A DNA stretch of 64,000 nucleotides from Posidonia oceanica (Eukaryota > Streptophyta > Magnoliopsida > Alismatales > Posidoniaceae): positions 156,763,501-156,827,500 of the forward strand of contig JAZBRS010000026.1 of assembly GCA_037176725.1 (NCBI GenBank), given 5' to 3'. The position numbers were made by a program, and so were the translations under genes. Below, in pieces: positions 1 to 11,775 of this stretch. The notes under the pieces were generated by a model. It was not told the origin of the DNA and made no database searches. It saw nothing but the letters and a program-made list of their open reading frames with translations. Position 1 is the first letter of the stretch; every line of letters starts with the position of its first letter.

Positions 1-346
1 TGCATGGATTAGTAGGGTTCTTTGCGTGCATGTTGACTGTAGAGGGCTTTACTGCAACTCTCCTGCCGAGGTTGCTGATTGCATGATGCTTGCAGGGGGA
101 CTGTTCTTAGACTTTTTGTGGGGCTGCTTCAGGTTGTCTGCATGGGTTAATGCTTTGAGGTGCTTGATGCAGGTCCTGTAACATCCTGACAGGAACAGAT
201 ATGCAAATTGGCAAGGCACGCAACATAAACAAATGGCGTGAAACGTCTTTGTATTGAGTGAATCTCTGGTTACATGCCTCTGATAGGCCAAAAGATACAG
301 CATTATTCAAGCAAAAAGCTATACAAGCAGACAGCTGCATAGACGC
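1..346 (-). other. E1 sequence downstream of the PMD-like ORF (start of 3' UTR)
   Basis: This stretch follows the stop of the third ORF and runs off the window edge. I see no ORF and no tandem array here, unlike the matching region of E2 and E3. Any repeat array of E1 would lie further left. Confidence 0.6.
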
Positions 347-1552
347 TTAGTTGTGCCGGGCCTTCTTTGCTGGGCAGGAGTCTGGAAACTGAGGGGCGCC
401 TGGAGGGATCTCGCTGAGAGGCCAGAGTCCTTGCACTTCGGAGGCGTACTCAGAAGTACATCCCAAGCCCTTCACAGCTGCAATATCAGTGGATTTTACC
501 CCATGCCGCATCAGGTCTGCTAGCACTGTTGTAGATGCTGTTGTGCTGAAGGGGTATGGCTGCATGAATCTGGGCGCGGTGCTGTCAATGAATGTGCCCT
601 ATCGGTAGCCAAACTGCTGCATAACCCGGATAGGGTAGTACTCCACACCCCCTGTGAATCCTAGCAGTACTACGAGCCGCGTATCGCGAGCATCGAAGAA
701 CACAGTGAAGGGCTCTGCTGCAGATGGGATGATTTGCCAAGTTACTGCATCATCTGTCAGCTCAGATAGCTTCTAATACTCCTCTGGCAAGGTCTTTATA
801 GTTCTTGCGTGGCCACTGCTGCAGTATGTTTCAATAGCATGCCTCTGAGGGCGCAGGAGGTCCATCTCCAGGTGTGTAGCTAGCCAGATCTGCACAAACA
901 CTCCGCAGCTGTGGAACTAACGGTAGCGGTGCACAATGCGGTCCAACCCGCGATATGTTTCTACGAGGACAACTGGTGCCAAGTCAATGTGCCGGGTCAC
1001 CACCGCAAGTGCAATCTCAACAATCTCGATTGCAACCGTCATCCTGCCATGCGTGAAGATCAGCTCGCCTAGGAAGCAGACGACGAATCCTTGGAGCCAC
1101 AGCTTGTCTCCAAGTTCAGCACGCTTCTCCATAACAGCATCAAAGTACTCTAGGTGGAGCAGGGGCGTGGGCCCGTTGGTGCAGATAAGTTTTTGCTGGA
1201 CGCGCTTAACAGAGAGCCCAGTTAGCTGGCTCAGGACCGCAGCATATCCATTGCGCCTCATAAAGATTGGGGGTCCCATAATTGCAGAGAAGCCACAGAT
1301 CCGGTGCACCTCCTCAAGCGTAGGAGTCAGCTCCGTCCTGTCGAAGCGGAAGACGTGATGTGTTGGCTTCCAGAATCTTGCTGCAGCACATAGGAGGTGC
1401 CGGCTCACTTCAACATCTACTGCTTTCAGGAGCTTAGAAGGGATACCCCAGGTGCGCAGCCTCTCACGATCAGCTTCAGTGAGTTTGCCAACCCACTCTC
1501 GCAGGGTATCTAAGCAGTGCATGGGAGTGACCAAAGTTGGGTAGCCCATCAT
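347..1552 (-). pseudogene. E1 third ORF: plant mobile domain (PMD/DUF7745-like) protein, broken
   Basis: The reading frame starts at 1552 (MMGYPT) and ends with TAA at 347-349, about 400 codons. The first 211 codons are open. The frame then has in-frame stops but continues to a basic end (KKARHN). Near residue 60-90 the string 'RFWKPTHHVFRF' followed by 'ELTPTLEEV' matches the core of the aminotransferase-like plant mobile domain, and later motifs (VETYRGLDRI, QIWLATHLE, QQFGY) resemble plant DUF7745 proteins. PMD proteins are known both as host genes (MAIN/MAIL1) and inside transposons; their biochemical role in transposons is not settled. It lies about 1.5 kb past the pol stop in the same orientation. 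Function here is unknown; a chromatin or DNA-related role is inference only. Confidence 0.72.
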
Positions 1553-3050
1553 AGGAGTGTAAGTGCAGGTTGCTGGTGCAGAAAGCTCAGGTACCTGTAA
1601 ACAGAGTTGCAGTTCATCAGTTCAGGTATAAGCATACAACACTTGGCAGGTAGAGGGCATCATTTCAAAATTAACACAGCAGTTATATCAAGCTCAGTAG
1701 ATAGCATTCAGAGTGCAGATATAAAGCATATTCAGACTAGGGGCAGCTCTGCTAGGGCAAGTGATTGGTCGGAGCTCTGGACCAGTGTAGCTGGGAGGTG
1801 GTCGGCGCATGCTAGATAGAAGTACTGTCTCAACGTCGGACCAAGTTTTGCAGAGCGAAAGGATAGAAGAAAAAAGAGGGACTTATGCTATGCATGCGTG
1901 CATGGTTTATGCTTAGTATGCGGAGAGATGTGTATGGTTTACGATAGATGCTATAGACATATGCATGATTTTGCTTATATGCTGTGGCCCTCAGCATACG
2001 GAGTGCTTGGTGCCTGCTGTAGAGGAAGAGAGGGGTCCCCGACTCACTGAACTCTACTCAAGCTCTTAACTTGCTGGTGGCACTCAGGAGAGGGTTATTT
2101 GCAGTGCGGGGGTGGTGGGTGGTGAGGATGGGCTCCAGACCAAACTCCAAAGGACCTGCACCTACTCTTTTGCATCATTTTGGCTCCCTCATAGGCATGT
2201 AGGTTTCCCCTATCCTTATCTTGGAGGTAGTGGGCACCTAGCTGGAGTAGGGGAGCTGCTTGCTAGGCCTTGCTGAGTTTTAAGGCTTCGTAGGGTTTGT
2301 GGATCCCCCAGGCGCAAACTTTGCTTATCTCTAAGGGATTGCGTTGCTTGCTTTTTCTCTTTCTGGAGTTGCTCTTTTCTTTTTTTTGCTTCTTTTCTTT
2401 TTGCTTTCTCTTTTTTTGCTTTTTGCTTTGCTTTTTCTTCTCTTCTCTTTTTTTTTTTTTTTGCAAGCTTCCACTATCCCAGGCTTAGAGGTAATGGGAG
2501 CTGGGGTTTTGAAGTGGATTCAGGGCTCCCAGGTGCTAAGTGATGGACTACCTCTGAAGCAGTTCGGAGGGACAGGGTTATGCTACATGCCTCTATCTCT
2601 AGGGCCTGCTTCTGCCTTCGTCTTCTGTTGCTTTTTCTTCAATGTCCAAGCTCAGACATATTCTTTTATGCTCACATTTGCTCACGCCCTAGCATTTTAT
2701 CTCCCTCGGGAGGTGCAAGTCCTAAGGGGTTTGGTTGTTTCGCCTGTTCTTATTTGAAAGGTGGCTCCCTCACTAGCTAAGACGCCTAAGTAGTGTCAGG
2801 TGAGGTAGGGTAGACTCCTTCCAAAGCAGGCAGCACGTCCGATTTCATCATCGGGCCAAATGCAATGCATGGTTTTTGCAAGAATTTTTGATTTTTGCTG
2901 GAGGTCTGCAGGAAGAGATAGAGAATGCAAGGCTATATGTAGAGAATGCGGGAGTGCAAGGGACGAGATTGGGATGCAGAGAGGATGTACAAGGAAGAGA
3001 AGATGCAAAGGGTAGGATGGAAGGAAATGCTCTGCACGGCTGGGGCCAGG
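1553..3050 (-). other. E1 spacer between pol and the PMD-like ORF
   Basis: No coding sequence is supported here. Blocks at about 2765-2850 (around 'ggtggctccctcacta') and 1981-2260 recur in the same place in E2 and E3, so this is a conserved untranslated segment of the family. It contains a long purine tract on the element's sense strand (separate entry) and a possible splice signal CTACAG/TTACAG-GTAC just before the next ORF (1591-1600). Confidence 0.7.
2350..2463 (-). repeat. Purine-rich tract in E1 spacer
   Basis: On the plus strand this is almost pure T/C, ending in a run of about 14 T; on the element's sense strand it is A/G. A similar tract occupies the same place in E2 (33726-33792) and E3 (57825-57925). 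The lysine-rich ORF that covers it is a by-product of composition. Confidence 0.7.
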
Positions 3051-4379
3051 CTACTGATAGTACTTCTTGAGATAGCATGCATTGACCGACTTTGACTGCC
3101 CAGTTTGATCCATGTCCTCAAGAATCGCTGCGCCGCCTGAGAAGGCCTGCTTGACCACAAAGGGCCACGCTAGTTGGGTCCGAATTTGCCTCGACCGTTT
3201 GGCAAGTGGATGGCTTGCAGAACAAGGTCTCCTGGCTGGAAGCTCCTGGGTCGCACCTTCTTTAGGTATGCCCTTGCCATCTGCTTCTAGTAGCAACGTG
3301 CATTATGCATTGCCTGCTAGCTGCTCTCGTCAATCAGGTTGAGCTGGGCGCAGCGGTCCTCGACCCATTCTGCTTCTTCCAGCTCTGCTTCTCGCAGGAT
3401 TCGCAGCGAAGGGATCTCCACTTCGACAGGCAGCACTGCCTCCATGCCATATGCCAGCGAATAAGGAGTAGCTCCTGTAGAGGTCCGCACTGATGTTCTG
3501 TATGCCCAGAGTGCGTACGGGAGCTTATCATGCCAGTCTCTGTGGGTTTCTGCCATCTTCTTCATTATCTTCACAATGTTTTTGTTGGCAGACTCCACCG
3601 CTCCATTCATCTGCGGCCGATATGGTGAGGATCTATGATGCTTGATCTGGTGCTTCTACAGGTATTCCTCGATCCTCTTTGCAATAAAATTCGGGCCATT
3701 GTCAGAGATGACTGCACGCGGGACCCTGTAACGGGTGACAATGTTATTTCTGATAAACTTCTCTATCACCGCAGCTGTGACTGCCTTGTAGGAGGTTGCT
3801 TCCACCCACTTAGTGAAATAATCTATCGCTACTAGGATGAAGCGATGACCATTCGATGCTGTAGGGTGTATGGCGCCGATGACATCCATCCCCCAGGTGG
3901 AGAAGGGCCATGGCGAGGACATGCTGTGCAGTTCCTGCGGGGGTGCGTGCATAAGATTACCATGGATTTGGCAGTTGTGGCATCTACGCACAAACTAGCA
4001 GCAGTCTGCCTCCATGGTTGACCAGAAGTAGCCTTGCAACATTATCTTCTTGGCCAACAGCACTCTGTTCATATACGGACCACAAGTCCCTGCATGGACT
4101 TGGAGCATAAGCGTGTCGGCCTCTGACTTGCTTAAGCAGCGCAGGAGCATCTGGCTGTATGATCTTCTGTATAGCTGCCCTGCCCCTAACACATACTTTG
4201 ACGCCAGACGCGCCAAAGTTCTTCTATCTACTGCTGAGGTGCCAGGCGGGTGGCTGCCAGACTCAAGGAATGCTTTGATATCACAATACCAAGGTTGCTC
4301 TTCTGCCGAATCTGCCTCCTCTATGCTCATGCAATGCGTAGGCTGCTCCATGCGCGTAACTGATACATCTACTGCTCGA
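3051..4379 (-). pseudogene. E1 integrase domain of pol, broken
   Basis: Integrase inserts the cDNA into the host genome. The zinc-binding part is visible near 4050-4130 (VHAGTCGPYMN, then CHNC), with the second histidine replaced by Tyr. The catalytic core keeps the three acidic positions: Asp in 'GMDVIGA', Asp in 'ISDNGPNF' and Glu in 'GAVESANK'. The end 'YLKKYYQ' and TAG at 3051-3053 mark the pol terminus, matched in E2 and E3. UAG stops interrupt it at 3995 and 3656, and a frameshift lies near 3300. The 'RPNW' tryptophan near the end is UAG here. Confidence 0.9.
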
Positions 4380-4790
4380 TCCTCAGGTATACTGAGCTAG
4401 GACGTTAAGGTTGCCAACGCATCCGCATATGCGTTCCTTGCTCTGTTCATGTACGAGAAGTGGATGCTTGCAAACTGCTCTATCAACTTCAGCAGGTGTT
4501 CATGATATGGCACTAACTTTGGATCTTTTGTTCTCCAGTCGCCATTCACTTGGGAAGTCACCAGCATGGCATCGCCGTGCACATGCAGCTTCTGCGCCTC
4601 GTGCTCAAGTGCGACCTTCAATCCCAGAATGCATGCTTCATATTCTATTTCGTTGTTTGTGCATTTGAAGGTCAGCTTCCTTGCAAAGGGGATCATCTGC
4701 CCCTACGGCGTAGTCAACACCGCGCCTATGCCTCAACCCTTCTTGTTGACAGCGCCATCAAAGTACAACTGCCAGTGCTCTAAGTCTTCG
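4380..4790 (-). pseudogene. E1 second (archaeal-type) RNase H domain
   Basis: The domain opens with 'YFDGAVNK', passes 'NNEIEYEACILGL' and 'HGDAML', and closes with 'ARNAYADALATL', giving the Asp-Glu-Asp-Asp set expected of an active RNase H. A second RNase H after the RT-linked one is an established mark of the Tat lineage. It removes RNA from the RNA:DNA hybrid during reverse transcription. In-frame UAG stops occur near 4705 (at a glutamine codon) and at 4397 (a tryptophan codon in the sister copies). Confidence 0.88.
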
Positions 4791-6150
4791 AGGTCCTTCT
4801 CTTCAGTGTCTTCCATTGCAAAGAGAATGTCCTCATCCGGGAACTGTGTTTGGAGAGGTTGGTATTCAGGCAACGGAAAGTCTGCAAGGTGATCTGCCAT
4901 GGCTTGGCCCTTCATGGCGCGCTGTGTGACAAAGGTGATGTCGTACTGAGAAAACAACACTTGCCACTTGACGCATCTGCCTACCATTGCTGGCTTCTGG
5001 AAGAGGAACTTGATGGGGTCATGTCGGCATAGGAGCCAGACTGGGTACGCCATCATGTAATGCCTCAGCTTCTGTGCAGCCTAGAAGAGGGATAAGCAGG
5101 TCTTCTCCATTGTGCTATAACTGGCTTCGCAGTCATTGAATTTCTTGCTTAGGTAATAAATTGCGTGCTCCTTTCTACCAGATTCATCATGCTGGCCCAA
5201 GACGGCGCCCGTGGAATGCTGGGTGGTAGAGAGGTAGAGAAGCAGAGGTCTCTCAGGCATGGGAGGGACCAACACAGGAGGCTTGGTCAGAAGCTGCTTA
5301 ATCTTGTCTAAGGCGGCCTAGCACTCTTCGCTCCAGCTGATCTGTGCATTCTTCTTCAGGAGCTTGAAGATCGGTTCGCATATAGGCGTGAGCTGCGCAA
5401 TGAACTGACTAATATACTGCAAGCGTCTGAGCAAGCCTCAGACTTCTTTCTCTGTCCTGGGGGTGGCATGTCCATGATGGCTTTTGCTTTCATCGGGTCC
5501 ACTTCAATCCCCCTCTGGCTAACAATGTAGCCTAGGAGCTTGCCAGAAGATACCCCAAATACGCATTTGCTAGGGTTAAGGTGCAACTTGTACTTTCGTA
5601 GGTGGTCAAAGAGCTTCCTTAAGCAGGCAAGATGATCCTCGGGCTCTTTAGTCTTGGCAATCATATCATCCACATATACCTCAACTTCTTGATGCATGAG
5701 GTCCTGGAAAAGTGCAGTCATGGCCCTCTGATAGGTTGTGCCAGCATTTTTCAGCCCAAACGGCATAACTTGATAGCAGAAGACACCCCAAGGAGTGATG
5801 AATGATGTTTTCTCCATATTCTCTTCTGCCATTCTAATCTGATTATAGCCAGAGAAGCCGTCCATGAAAGAGAGCATTTTGTGCCCTGTAGTATTATCGA
5901 CCAGGATGTCAATGTGCGGTAGTGGAAAATCATCCTTGGGACTCGCCTTGTTTAGGTCCCGATAGTCGATGCACATGCGGACTCGTCCGTCTTTCTTGGG
6001 CACTGGGACGACATTTGCAAGCCACTCAGGGTAAAGGACGACCTTGAGGAAGTTAACACCGTGCTGCTTCATGATCTCTTCTTTGATGATAAGTAGCCAC
6101 TACGGTCGCCATCGCCTTAGCTTCTACTTTACTGGCCTTGCATCTGGGTC
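4791..6150 (-). pseudogene. E1 reverse transcriptase and first RNase H, broken
   Basis: RT is read from about 6130 down. The motifs 'VPKKDGRVRMCIDYRDLNKA', 'LPHIDILVD', 'SFMDGFSGYNQI', 'PFGLKNAGTTYQRAM' and the catalytic 'YVDD' are all present. A frameshift follows 'DMPPP' near 5460. The RT-linked RNase H ('LLYLSTTQHSTGAVLG...IYYLSKKF') has lost the usual DAS start motif, as is known in Tat elements that use the second RNase H instead. UAG stops lie near 6093, 5311 and 5081. Synthesis of cDNA in virus-like particles is the family role. Confidence 0.92.
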
Positions 6151-7960
6151 TAGGGGCAAGTTGTGCACAACTATTTCAATGTCGAGGCCCACCATATCCT
6201 CGTAGCTCCAGCAAAGACATCCGCATACTCCTTCAAGAATGTGATGAATTCTGCTCTAGCCTGGGGCGACAGAAGGGCGCTGATGCGGACCTCTCTGATT
6301 TCTTCTACTGTGCCAATGTTGACAACCTCTGTCTCCTCTTCGACATGGAGGTTGGGCCCTTCTGGATCGTTGTTGTGGGGCCGGAACTCAGGCGATGGTT
6401 CGTCATTCTCATCTTCGCCTGTATCATCCTCCTCTCCATATGCAATAAGTTCTGAGAGGATCTCCTTCTCAAAGGTGGGGTCTGAGATATCGAAGGAGTG
6501 CAAGTGTTCTGTTGCTTGGCCCTGGTGACGCTTTAGGATGGTCATGCATACCCGAGTGTTTTTATACCCTCGGTGCGCGACCTCTGTCCTGGCAAGCTCC
6601 TCAGCTATTTCTGCCTGCTCTGACTCTGCTGATTCTGTTAACTCTGCTGCTGCTGACTGTACCGCTGGTGACTGCTGCGCTGCATGGGACTCTCCTCCTT
6701 CTACATGGGACTCTGCATGGGACTCTGCATGGGGCTCTACATGGGACTCTGCATGGGGCTCTGCATGGGACTCTGCATGGGACTCTCCTCCTTCTGCCTG
6801 TTGTACTACATGATGCTCTACTGCTGGTGCATCTTGCTCTACTACTGCTGTTTTGCCTATATGTGGCATGCGCTGCACAAACCATCGAGACCCACCTCTT
6901 GGCTGCAGGGTGATTGGCTCATCTGGTCTGATGGGTGCCTCGAGAACTAGATCTTCCTCTAGAACCATGATAGAGGGATCTGTAGCCACGGCCTTCCCCT
7001 TCTTTTGCGCAGTCTCATGTTCTGCCACGTCCTTCGCTAGCGACGCGAGTTGCTCCTGGAATAATTGCTCCAAGTCTCCCATGGAGAAGTCAATCTGAGC
7101 ATCAGTAGCCGCTCCTGCCTCCTCATCCGAGGGTGAGTCGACATAATAAGCGACTGCCAGGCTTGCGGCCGGCCCTAGCTCGACTGCTGGGCTTTCTGCT
7201 ACTTGGGGTATTTGCTTAGCTACTGCTGGATATGCTGTCAGGATTACTGCTGGTGCCGACGGGGAGGCATAGCTGCTCTTCTGAGGAGCCGATGGCTTGC
7301 TCGCCATGCTTGGGGACGAAATGCCAGTGCCCGTGGGTGACAGTGGTGGTCTCCCGGTAGCAGCGGTGAGAATCTTCTACATAGCAAGATCTGCTGAGGC
7401 TGACAGCGATGTGCCTGACTGAGCCGCCCGGCTTGCTTGTGGTGTTGTCAACGATGCAGGCTGAGTCACGCTGTCGCCTAACCTGGCTGACTGTGCTGCC
7501 TGAGAAAGTGATTTCCAAGCTGGTGTGGCTGCAGCCACAGGCTGACTGCCGGGTAACGCCGGTGGGCGTGCTCCTGGCTCTAGTGCTACAACTGCGACTG
7601 TCAGCAACTTTGGTGATGCTGCAGGAAGAAGGGAAGCTGTCAGCCCTGTCCCAGGGTTTGCCAATTCTGCTGCTTCATTGGTAAGTGCTAAGCAAACTGA
7701 CCGGGACGCAGTCGCGCTGAGCTGGTCCTTGCTGCTGGTTGGGGCTGCCTCAACTATACCAGACTCTTCCTCATCTGAGTAATAGTCCTCGATGCAGATC
7801 CATTCTTCTTCTAGCAGCTGGGAATTTGGGCATAGCGCCTGCTATGCTGAGGCTTCACTGCTACCTGATTCCAGGATACCTGCACTGGTGACGTTAGTGA
7901 GGTCCTGCGGGATGGCTAATCTCTGATCCTTGGGTGGCATGCATCTGTCTTTACTGGATT
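6151..7960 (-). pseudogene. E1 acidic linker between protease and RT
   Basis: This Ala/Pro/Glu-rich polyprotein segment has no enzyme motif. It includes 'YYVDSPSDEE', 'GGSRWFVQRMPH' and 'EEETEVVNIGT', all matched in E2 and E3. An E1-only run of His/Glu repeats is coded by a 12-bp minisatellite (6701-6792). A one-base deletion at the end (after 'DVFA') shifts the frame before RT. It follows the protease in the same frame as the upstream gag part. Confidence 0.8.
6701..6792 (-). repeat. 12-bp minisatellite coding (Glu-Ser-His-Ala)n
   Basis: About seven copies of the unit 'ctgcatgggact' (plus strand) with small variants. On the sense strand they code repeated ESHA/EPHA/ESHV. E2 and E3 lack it, so it expanded in E1 or its recent line. 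Confidence 0.85.
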
Positions 7961-8690
7961 GCAGATCATATCCAAGGCCTTCAGACTCTCTTCACTCTGC
8001 TGCTTGGACTGGTTCAGCGATTCCCTAGCCATATCGCCCAAGCGGCGCTCCTTTGACATAGCTCCACCTGTGACAGACATTTTCGACCATCCGGAAGGGA
8101 TTGCTGTGAACGGCCAAGGAGTTGACATGTTCAAGATCAGGTACAAAGCTAACCAGCTCGCATCGATTAACTTGGTACAAAGCAGCTGAAAGTTCAGGGT
8201 CAAAAGGGATTGTATGCGAAGAGATGGGTGCAACCGCCTCGATCCGCTCCTTCTCAAAGTTTTCCGCCATTACAACGATGACATCGTCGCCGTGGCAAAA
8301 CTTGTTCATGCGGTGGAGGGTCGAGGGGATGACCTGATGCTTGTGCAGCCAAGGGCGCCCAAGCAAGAAGTTAAAGTTAGGCTCCAAGTCAACAATGTAG
8401 AACTCCACATCGAAAGTGACCGGGTCAATAATCAAAGGAATAATCAAAATCCCTAGAGCGTCATAGTGTGTATTATCAAAAGCTGTCATTCCCTTTATCG
8501 CTGGAGTGATATCTTCGGCTTTGAATCCGAGCCTGGTTATAGTGCGCATCGGATAGACATTAAGGCCTAACCCATTATCAACCAGTGATAGGGGAATGCG
8601 AAAGTTTTTGTATTGCACCGTGACAAACAAGGGTTGGTTGTGATTAATCCCGGCCGGAGGCAGCTCATCGCTCGTGAAAGAGATGATCTA
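7930..8690 (-). pseudogene. E1 aspartic protease with G-patch-like tail
   Basis: The protease would cut the Gag-Pol polyprotein. The active-site motif reads 'LVDNGLGLNV' (DNG in place of the usual D-T/S-G); the second conserved part is 'FLLGRPWLHKHQ'. The DNG form is shared by E2 and E3 and, from memory, by many plant Tat elements. Downstream, 'HRWSYVKGAPLGRYGQ' then 'LKALDM' aligns with a G-patch clearly seen in E4. The domain is separated from gag by UAG at 8688-8690, a stop found at the same place in E2 and E3. Confidence 0.83.
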
Positions 8691-9890
8691 CGGCTCCGCG
8701 ATAACGCCAACCATGCTCTCCAGGGCTGCAGGCTCTATGGCTTGGGACACTCGGGTAGCTTGGAACACTCGGAGAAAAGCCTCACGGTGTTCGGAAGAGG
8801 AGTGGATATGGTCCCAAATGGATATATTGGCTTTAACCCTCGTAAGTTGGGAAGTGATGTCAGTTTTGTGGTGCGGCTTTCTGGCAGTAGGAGGGGAGGC
8901 TCTGGGAGTTGGCTCTGTCGAGCTAGGTGCAGGGGGTTGGCTTGATGCTGGGGGTGCTGTGGGCTGGCTGACAGGCAGGGGTGCTATGGGTTGGCTTGCT
9001 AGTGGAGGTGCAGCGGGTGCTGGACGGTTGGGCCTTACCACCGGTGCTGCGGGCTGGTATACCCTCCCCGATCGCGTGACTTCTGCACACGTTTCCGTGG
9101 CGTAGTCGTAAGGGACGCGATGGGGGTCCCAAGTTAGGTCAATAACCGTAGGGGCCCGTGCTTCGAGCACGAGAGGGGCTACCAGAGGGTTGGCTAGGTA
9201 ATAGTGCAGGGGTTGCTGGTATTGGTAGGTTGCAGGAGGACCTAGCTGGGACCAGGCTAATAGGCTGACTGGGGGCCTACCTAAATAGGAGGCTGGGGTC
9301 TGGGCCCGAGGTCTGGCTTGAAGGTATACAGGGGCAGGGGCCTGAGGATGCATGGTAGGGCGAGCAGCGGAGCGCCCCGGCCTGGCACGCGGTTGGATCA
9401 TATGGACTCCCGACTCGGAGCCGGCAATGGCGGCACGATACAGAGCTAGAGGGAAAGGCTCCGAGACATCATGAATGAGCTCGAAGGGGTCAACCACAGA
9501 TGTAGCAGGCCTAGAGGGGGGAAGAGAGTAGATTCCCGAGGTCCCCGCACCTCCTGGATTGGGATGCTTCGGAAGGGGCTGGTGAACAATGTTGGGATGA
9601 GGGGGTGCTAATGCAGACGCAGGGGCTAATGCTGATGGGGGGACAGAAGATGGTGCCTCGTGCGTGTGGATCGAGATCGTTCCCGACTCGATCAAATTCT
9701 GGATGGCGTCCCGCAAAGTGAGGCAACTGTTCGTTGAGTGCCCGGGGGCTCGATGAAAGTCGTAGAAAAGGTGCGCCTTATGCCAATGCAGAAGTGGATT
9801 TGGTAAAGGGCGTGCCTCGGGAAACCACAGAAATGTCGCAACCTTGGGGAGGATGGCGGTTAGCGGTTCCACCAGTAGGGTGAATTGACA
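8691..9890 (-). pseudogene. E1 gag C-terminal part with zinc-knuckle-like motif
   Basis: The open frame 9872-8688 (394 codons) carries 'YDFHRAPGHSTNSCLTL' near residue 37, a degenerate CX2HX4HX4C-type knuckle in which the first Cys is Tyr; E2 keeps Cys. The remainder is Pro/Ala-rich and ends with 'ISIWDHIHSSSEHREAF', a short helix-like motif also present before the second protease of E4. RNA packaging is the usual role of this region. It ends at the shared UAG. Confidence 0.8.
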
Positions 9891-11775
9891 CCGTGGCCGC
9901 CTTGGCCCCTAGGGTTGCACTTGCCGGACCGGTGCGGTAGGATACACTGGTTGGGCGGTGGTGGTGATTTGTGGTGTGGGGGGTGCTCTAGGTGCTGGTG
10001 CATAGATTACTTGATGCGGGGGAGGCCGAACCACCAGCTGAACAGGCATAGGTGCAGGGTCGACGTAGGCAACAGCAGCCTTTGACGAGTCCTTCTTCTT
10101 GGGCCGGTTGCTGGTACCACTGCTATTGCTGCTGGTGTTGCTGCTGGCGTTGTTGCTGTTGCTGCTGGCGGTGGCCTACTTGGCAAACACAGAGAGCGCC
10201 CGGAAGTTGCCACTCCGTAGCGAGCTCTCCACGTGGGTGCCAGCTCGGATCAGTGCAGAAAAGGTTGTGATAGTTGAATGCTGAGCAGAGCCCCAACAGC
10301 AGGCTGCGCACCCCTGATCACAATCTCGAGGGACTCCTCATCAGAGGGTCCGTCTCGAACCTGCGAAGCGAGTGCGCGCTAGCGGCCGACATACTCCCCG
10401 AACGGCTCACCGGGGTTCTGCTTTAAAGTGACCAGGTCCGCACGCTTAGGGACCAGGTCCAAGTTGAAGGAGTATTGTCCCAGGAATGCCTGGCTGAGGT
10501 CATTCCACGTCTTAATGCTGGCCATATCAAGTGAGGTGAACCACTTGAGCACAGGGCCACTCAGACTTTTCTGGAACAAGAGGATTAGCAACCTCTCGTC
10601 AGCCTGGAGTTGAGTGAGATCTCCACAGTACGCCTTCAGGTGTGCAATTGGGCAGCCTCTACCATTGTATTTTTCAAATATCGGGATGCGGAACTTTGGG
10701 GGGAGTACCGCCTCTAGGTAGTAACAAAGGTCCCGGAACTGGCAAGACTGGTGGTCTGTACCCTGCACTTGTCGAAGTGCTTTCTCCAGAACAGCGAGCC
10801 TGTTGTCACTGGAGTTTGGAGCTACTGCCAACTGAGGCGGTACAGCAGGGGCAGGGGCCACATACGCTGCATAAGATGCACCGAGGTGCTCCTCTGGGTC
10901 AACCATCACCTCGCCTAGTGGAGCGACGGGATAGGTGGTGTATCCGTGCAGATGTGCAGTGTGTGTAGGCATGTATGCTGGGGTAGGGTATTGCTGATGC
11001 AGGGGGTATGTATAACTAGCATGCTGAGTAGTAGGTGATGCAGTGTCCTGGAGCGTCAGCTGCTGCACCGGCACGGTGCCGGGCTGCGGGCCAGTGGGAT
11101 GCTGCGCTCCGATCAGTCCCACGGACTGACCACTAGGTGCCAGAGGAGGATGCTGTGCTTGGTGTTGTGCGAATGCAGGAGGCGGAAGCTGGGCCCCCAT
11201 CGCCTGAGCAGTGAGTAGCTGAGGCGATGGTCTGGCAGAGGAGTAGAAGGGAATGCCTGCGACGCGAGAGCAGGTCGCAGCGGAGCCTCGGGAGCAGCAG
11301 GAACAAATGTGGGCTGGAGAGATAGAGCCATGCCCTGCAGTCTCTGGGCAGTCTCCATCAGCTACTGGTACTGCATCTCAGGGGACCCATTAGTAGGTAT
11401 GTTGAGTTGCAGGACCAGCGGAGGACCAGAATCAAGCAGCTGGGACGCAGATTGTCCAAGAGGCGGAGGTCCTAGGGCGTAATTAGCCGCAGTAGGGTGA
11501 GCGTCAAAAGTGACGTTACGCTGAGGAGGAGGAGTCAGTGGTGCCTCCGGAGTGCGGGCGGCGGTTACCAAGACAGTCTCGGCAACCGGGTCCGACGGAG
11601 TCTGCCACTGCCCCACAGAATAAGAAGGCGGCAGCTGTACTAGAGAAGGAGATGCTGGAACAGGGGGAGTGTATACGGGAGCCGAAGGGGCCAAAAGAGG
11701 GGCCACCTTCAGGGCAACAGGGACCTGGGAGTCACCAACAAATTGGGCCATCGCTGACCGAGAACGGGTGATCAT
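9891..11775 (-). pseudogene. E1 gag N-terminal and capsid part, broken
   Basis: The likely start is ATG at 11775 (MITRSRSAMAQF); a nearby second Met matches the start of E3 gag. A Pro-rich N-terminal part is followed by the retrotransposon gag domain in the open stretch 11200-10379, with 'FEKYNGRGCPIAHLKAYCGD', 'GPVLKWFTSLD' and 'NPGEPFGEYV'. UAG interrupts it near 11360 and 10379, and frameshifts lie near 11230 and 10280. It would form the virus-like particle shell. Confidence 0.87.

Noticed and set aside
6512..6950. Plus-strand ORF rich in Leu/Met/Gly that looks membrane-like
   Set aside because: It is the antisense of the E1 linker and its 12-bp minisatellite; the minus-strand frame is supported by sister copies.
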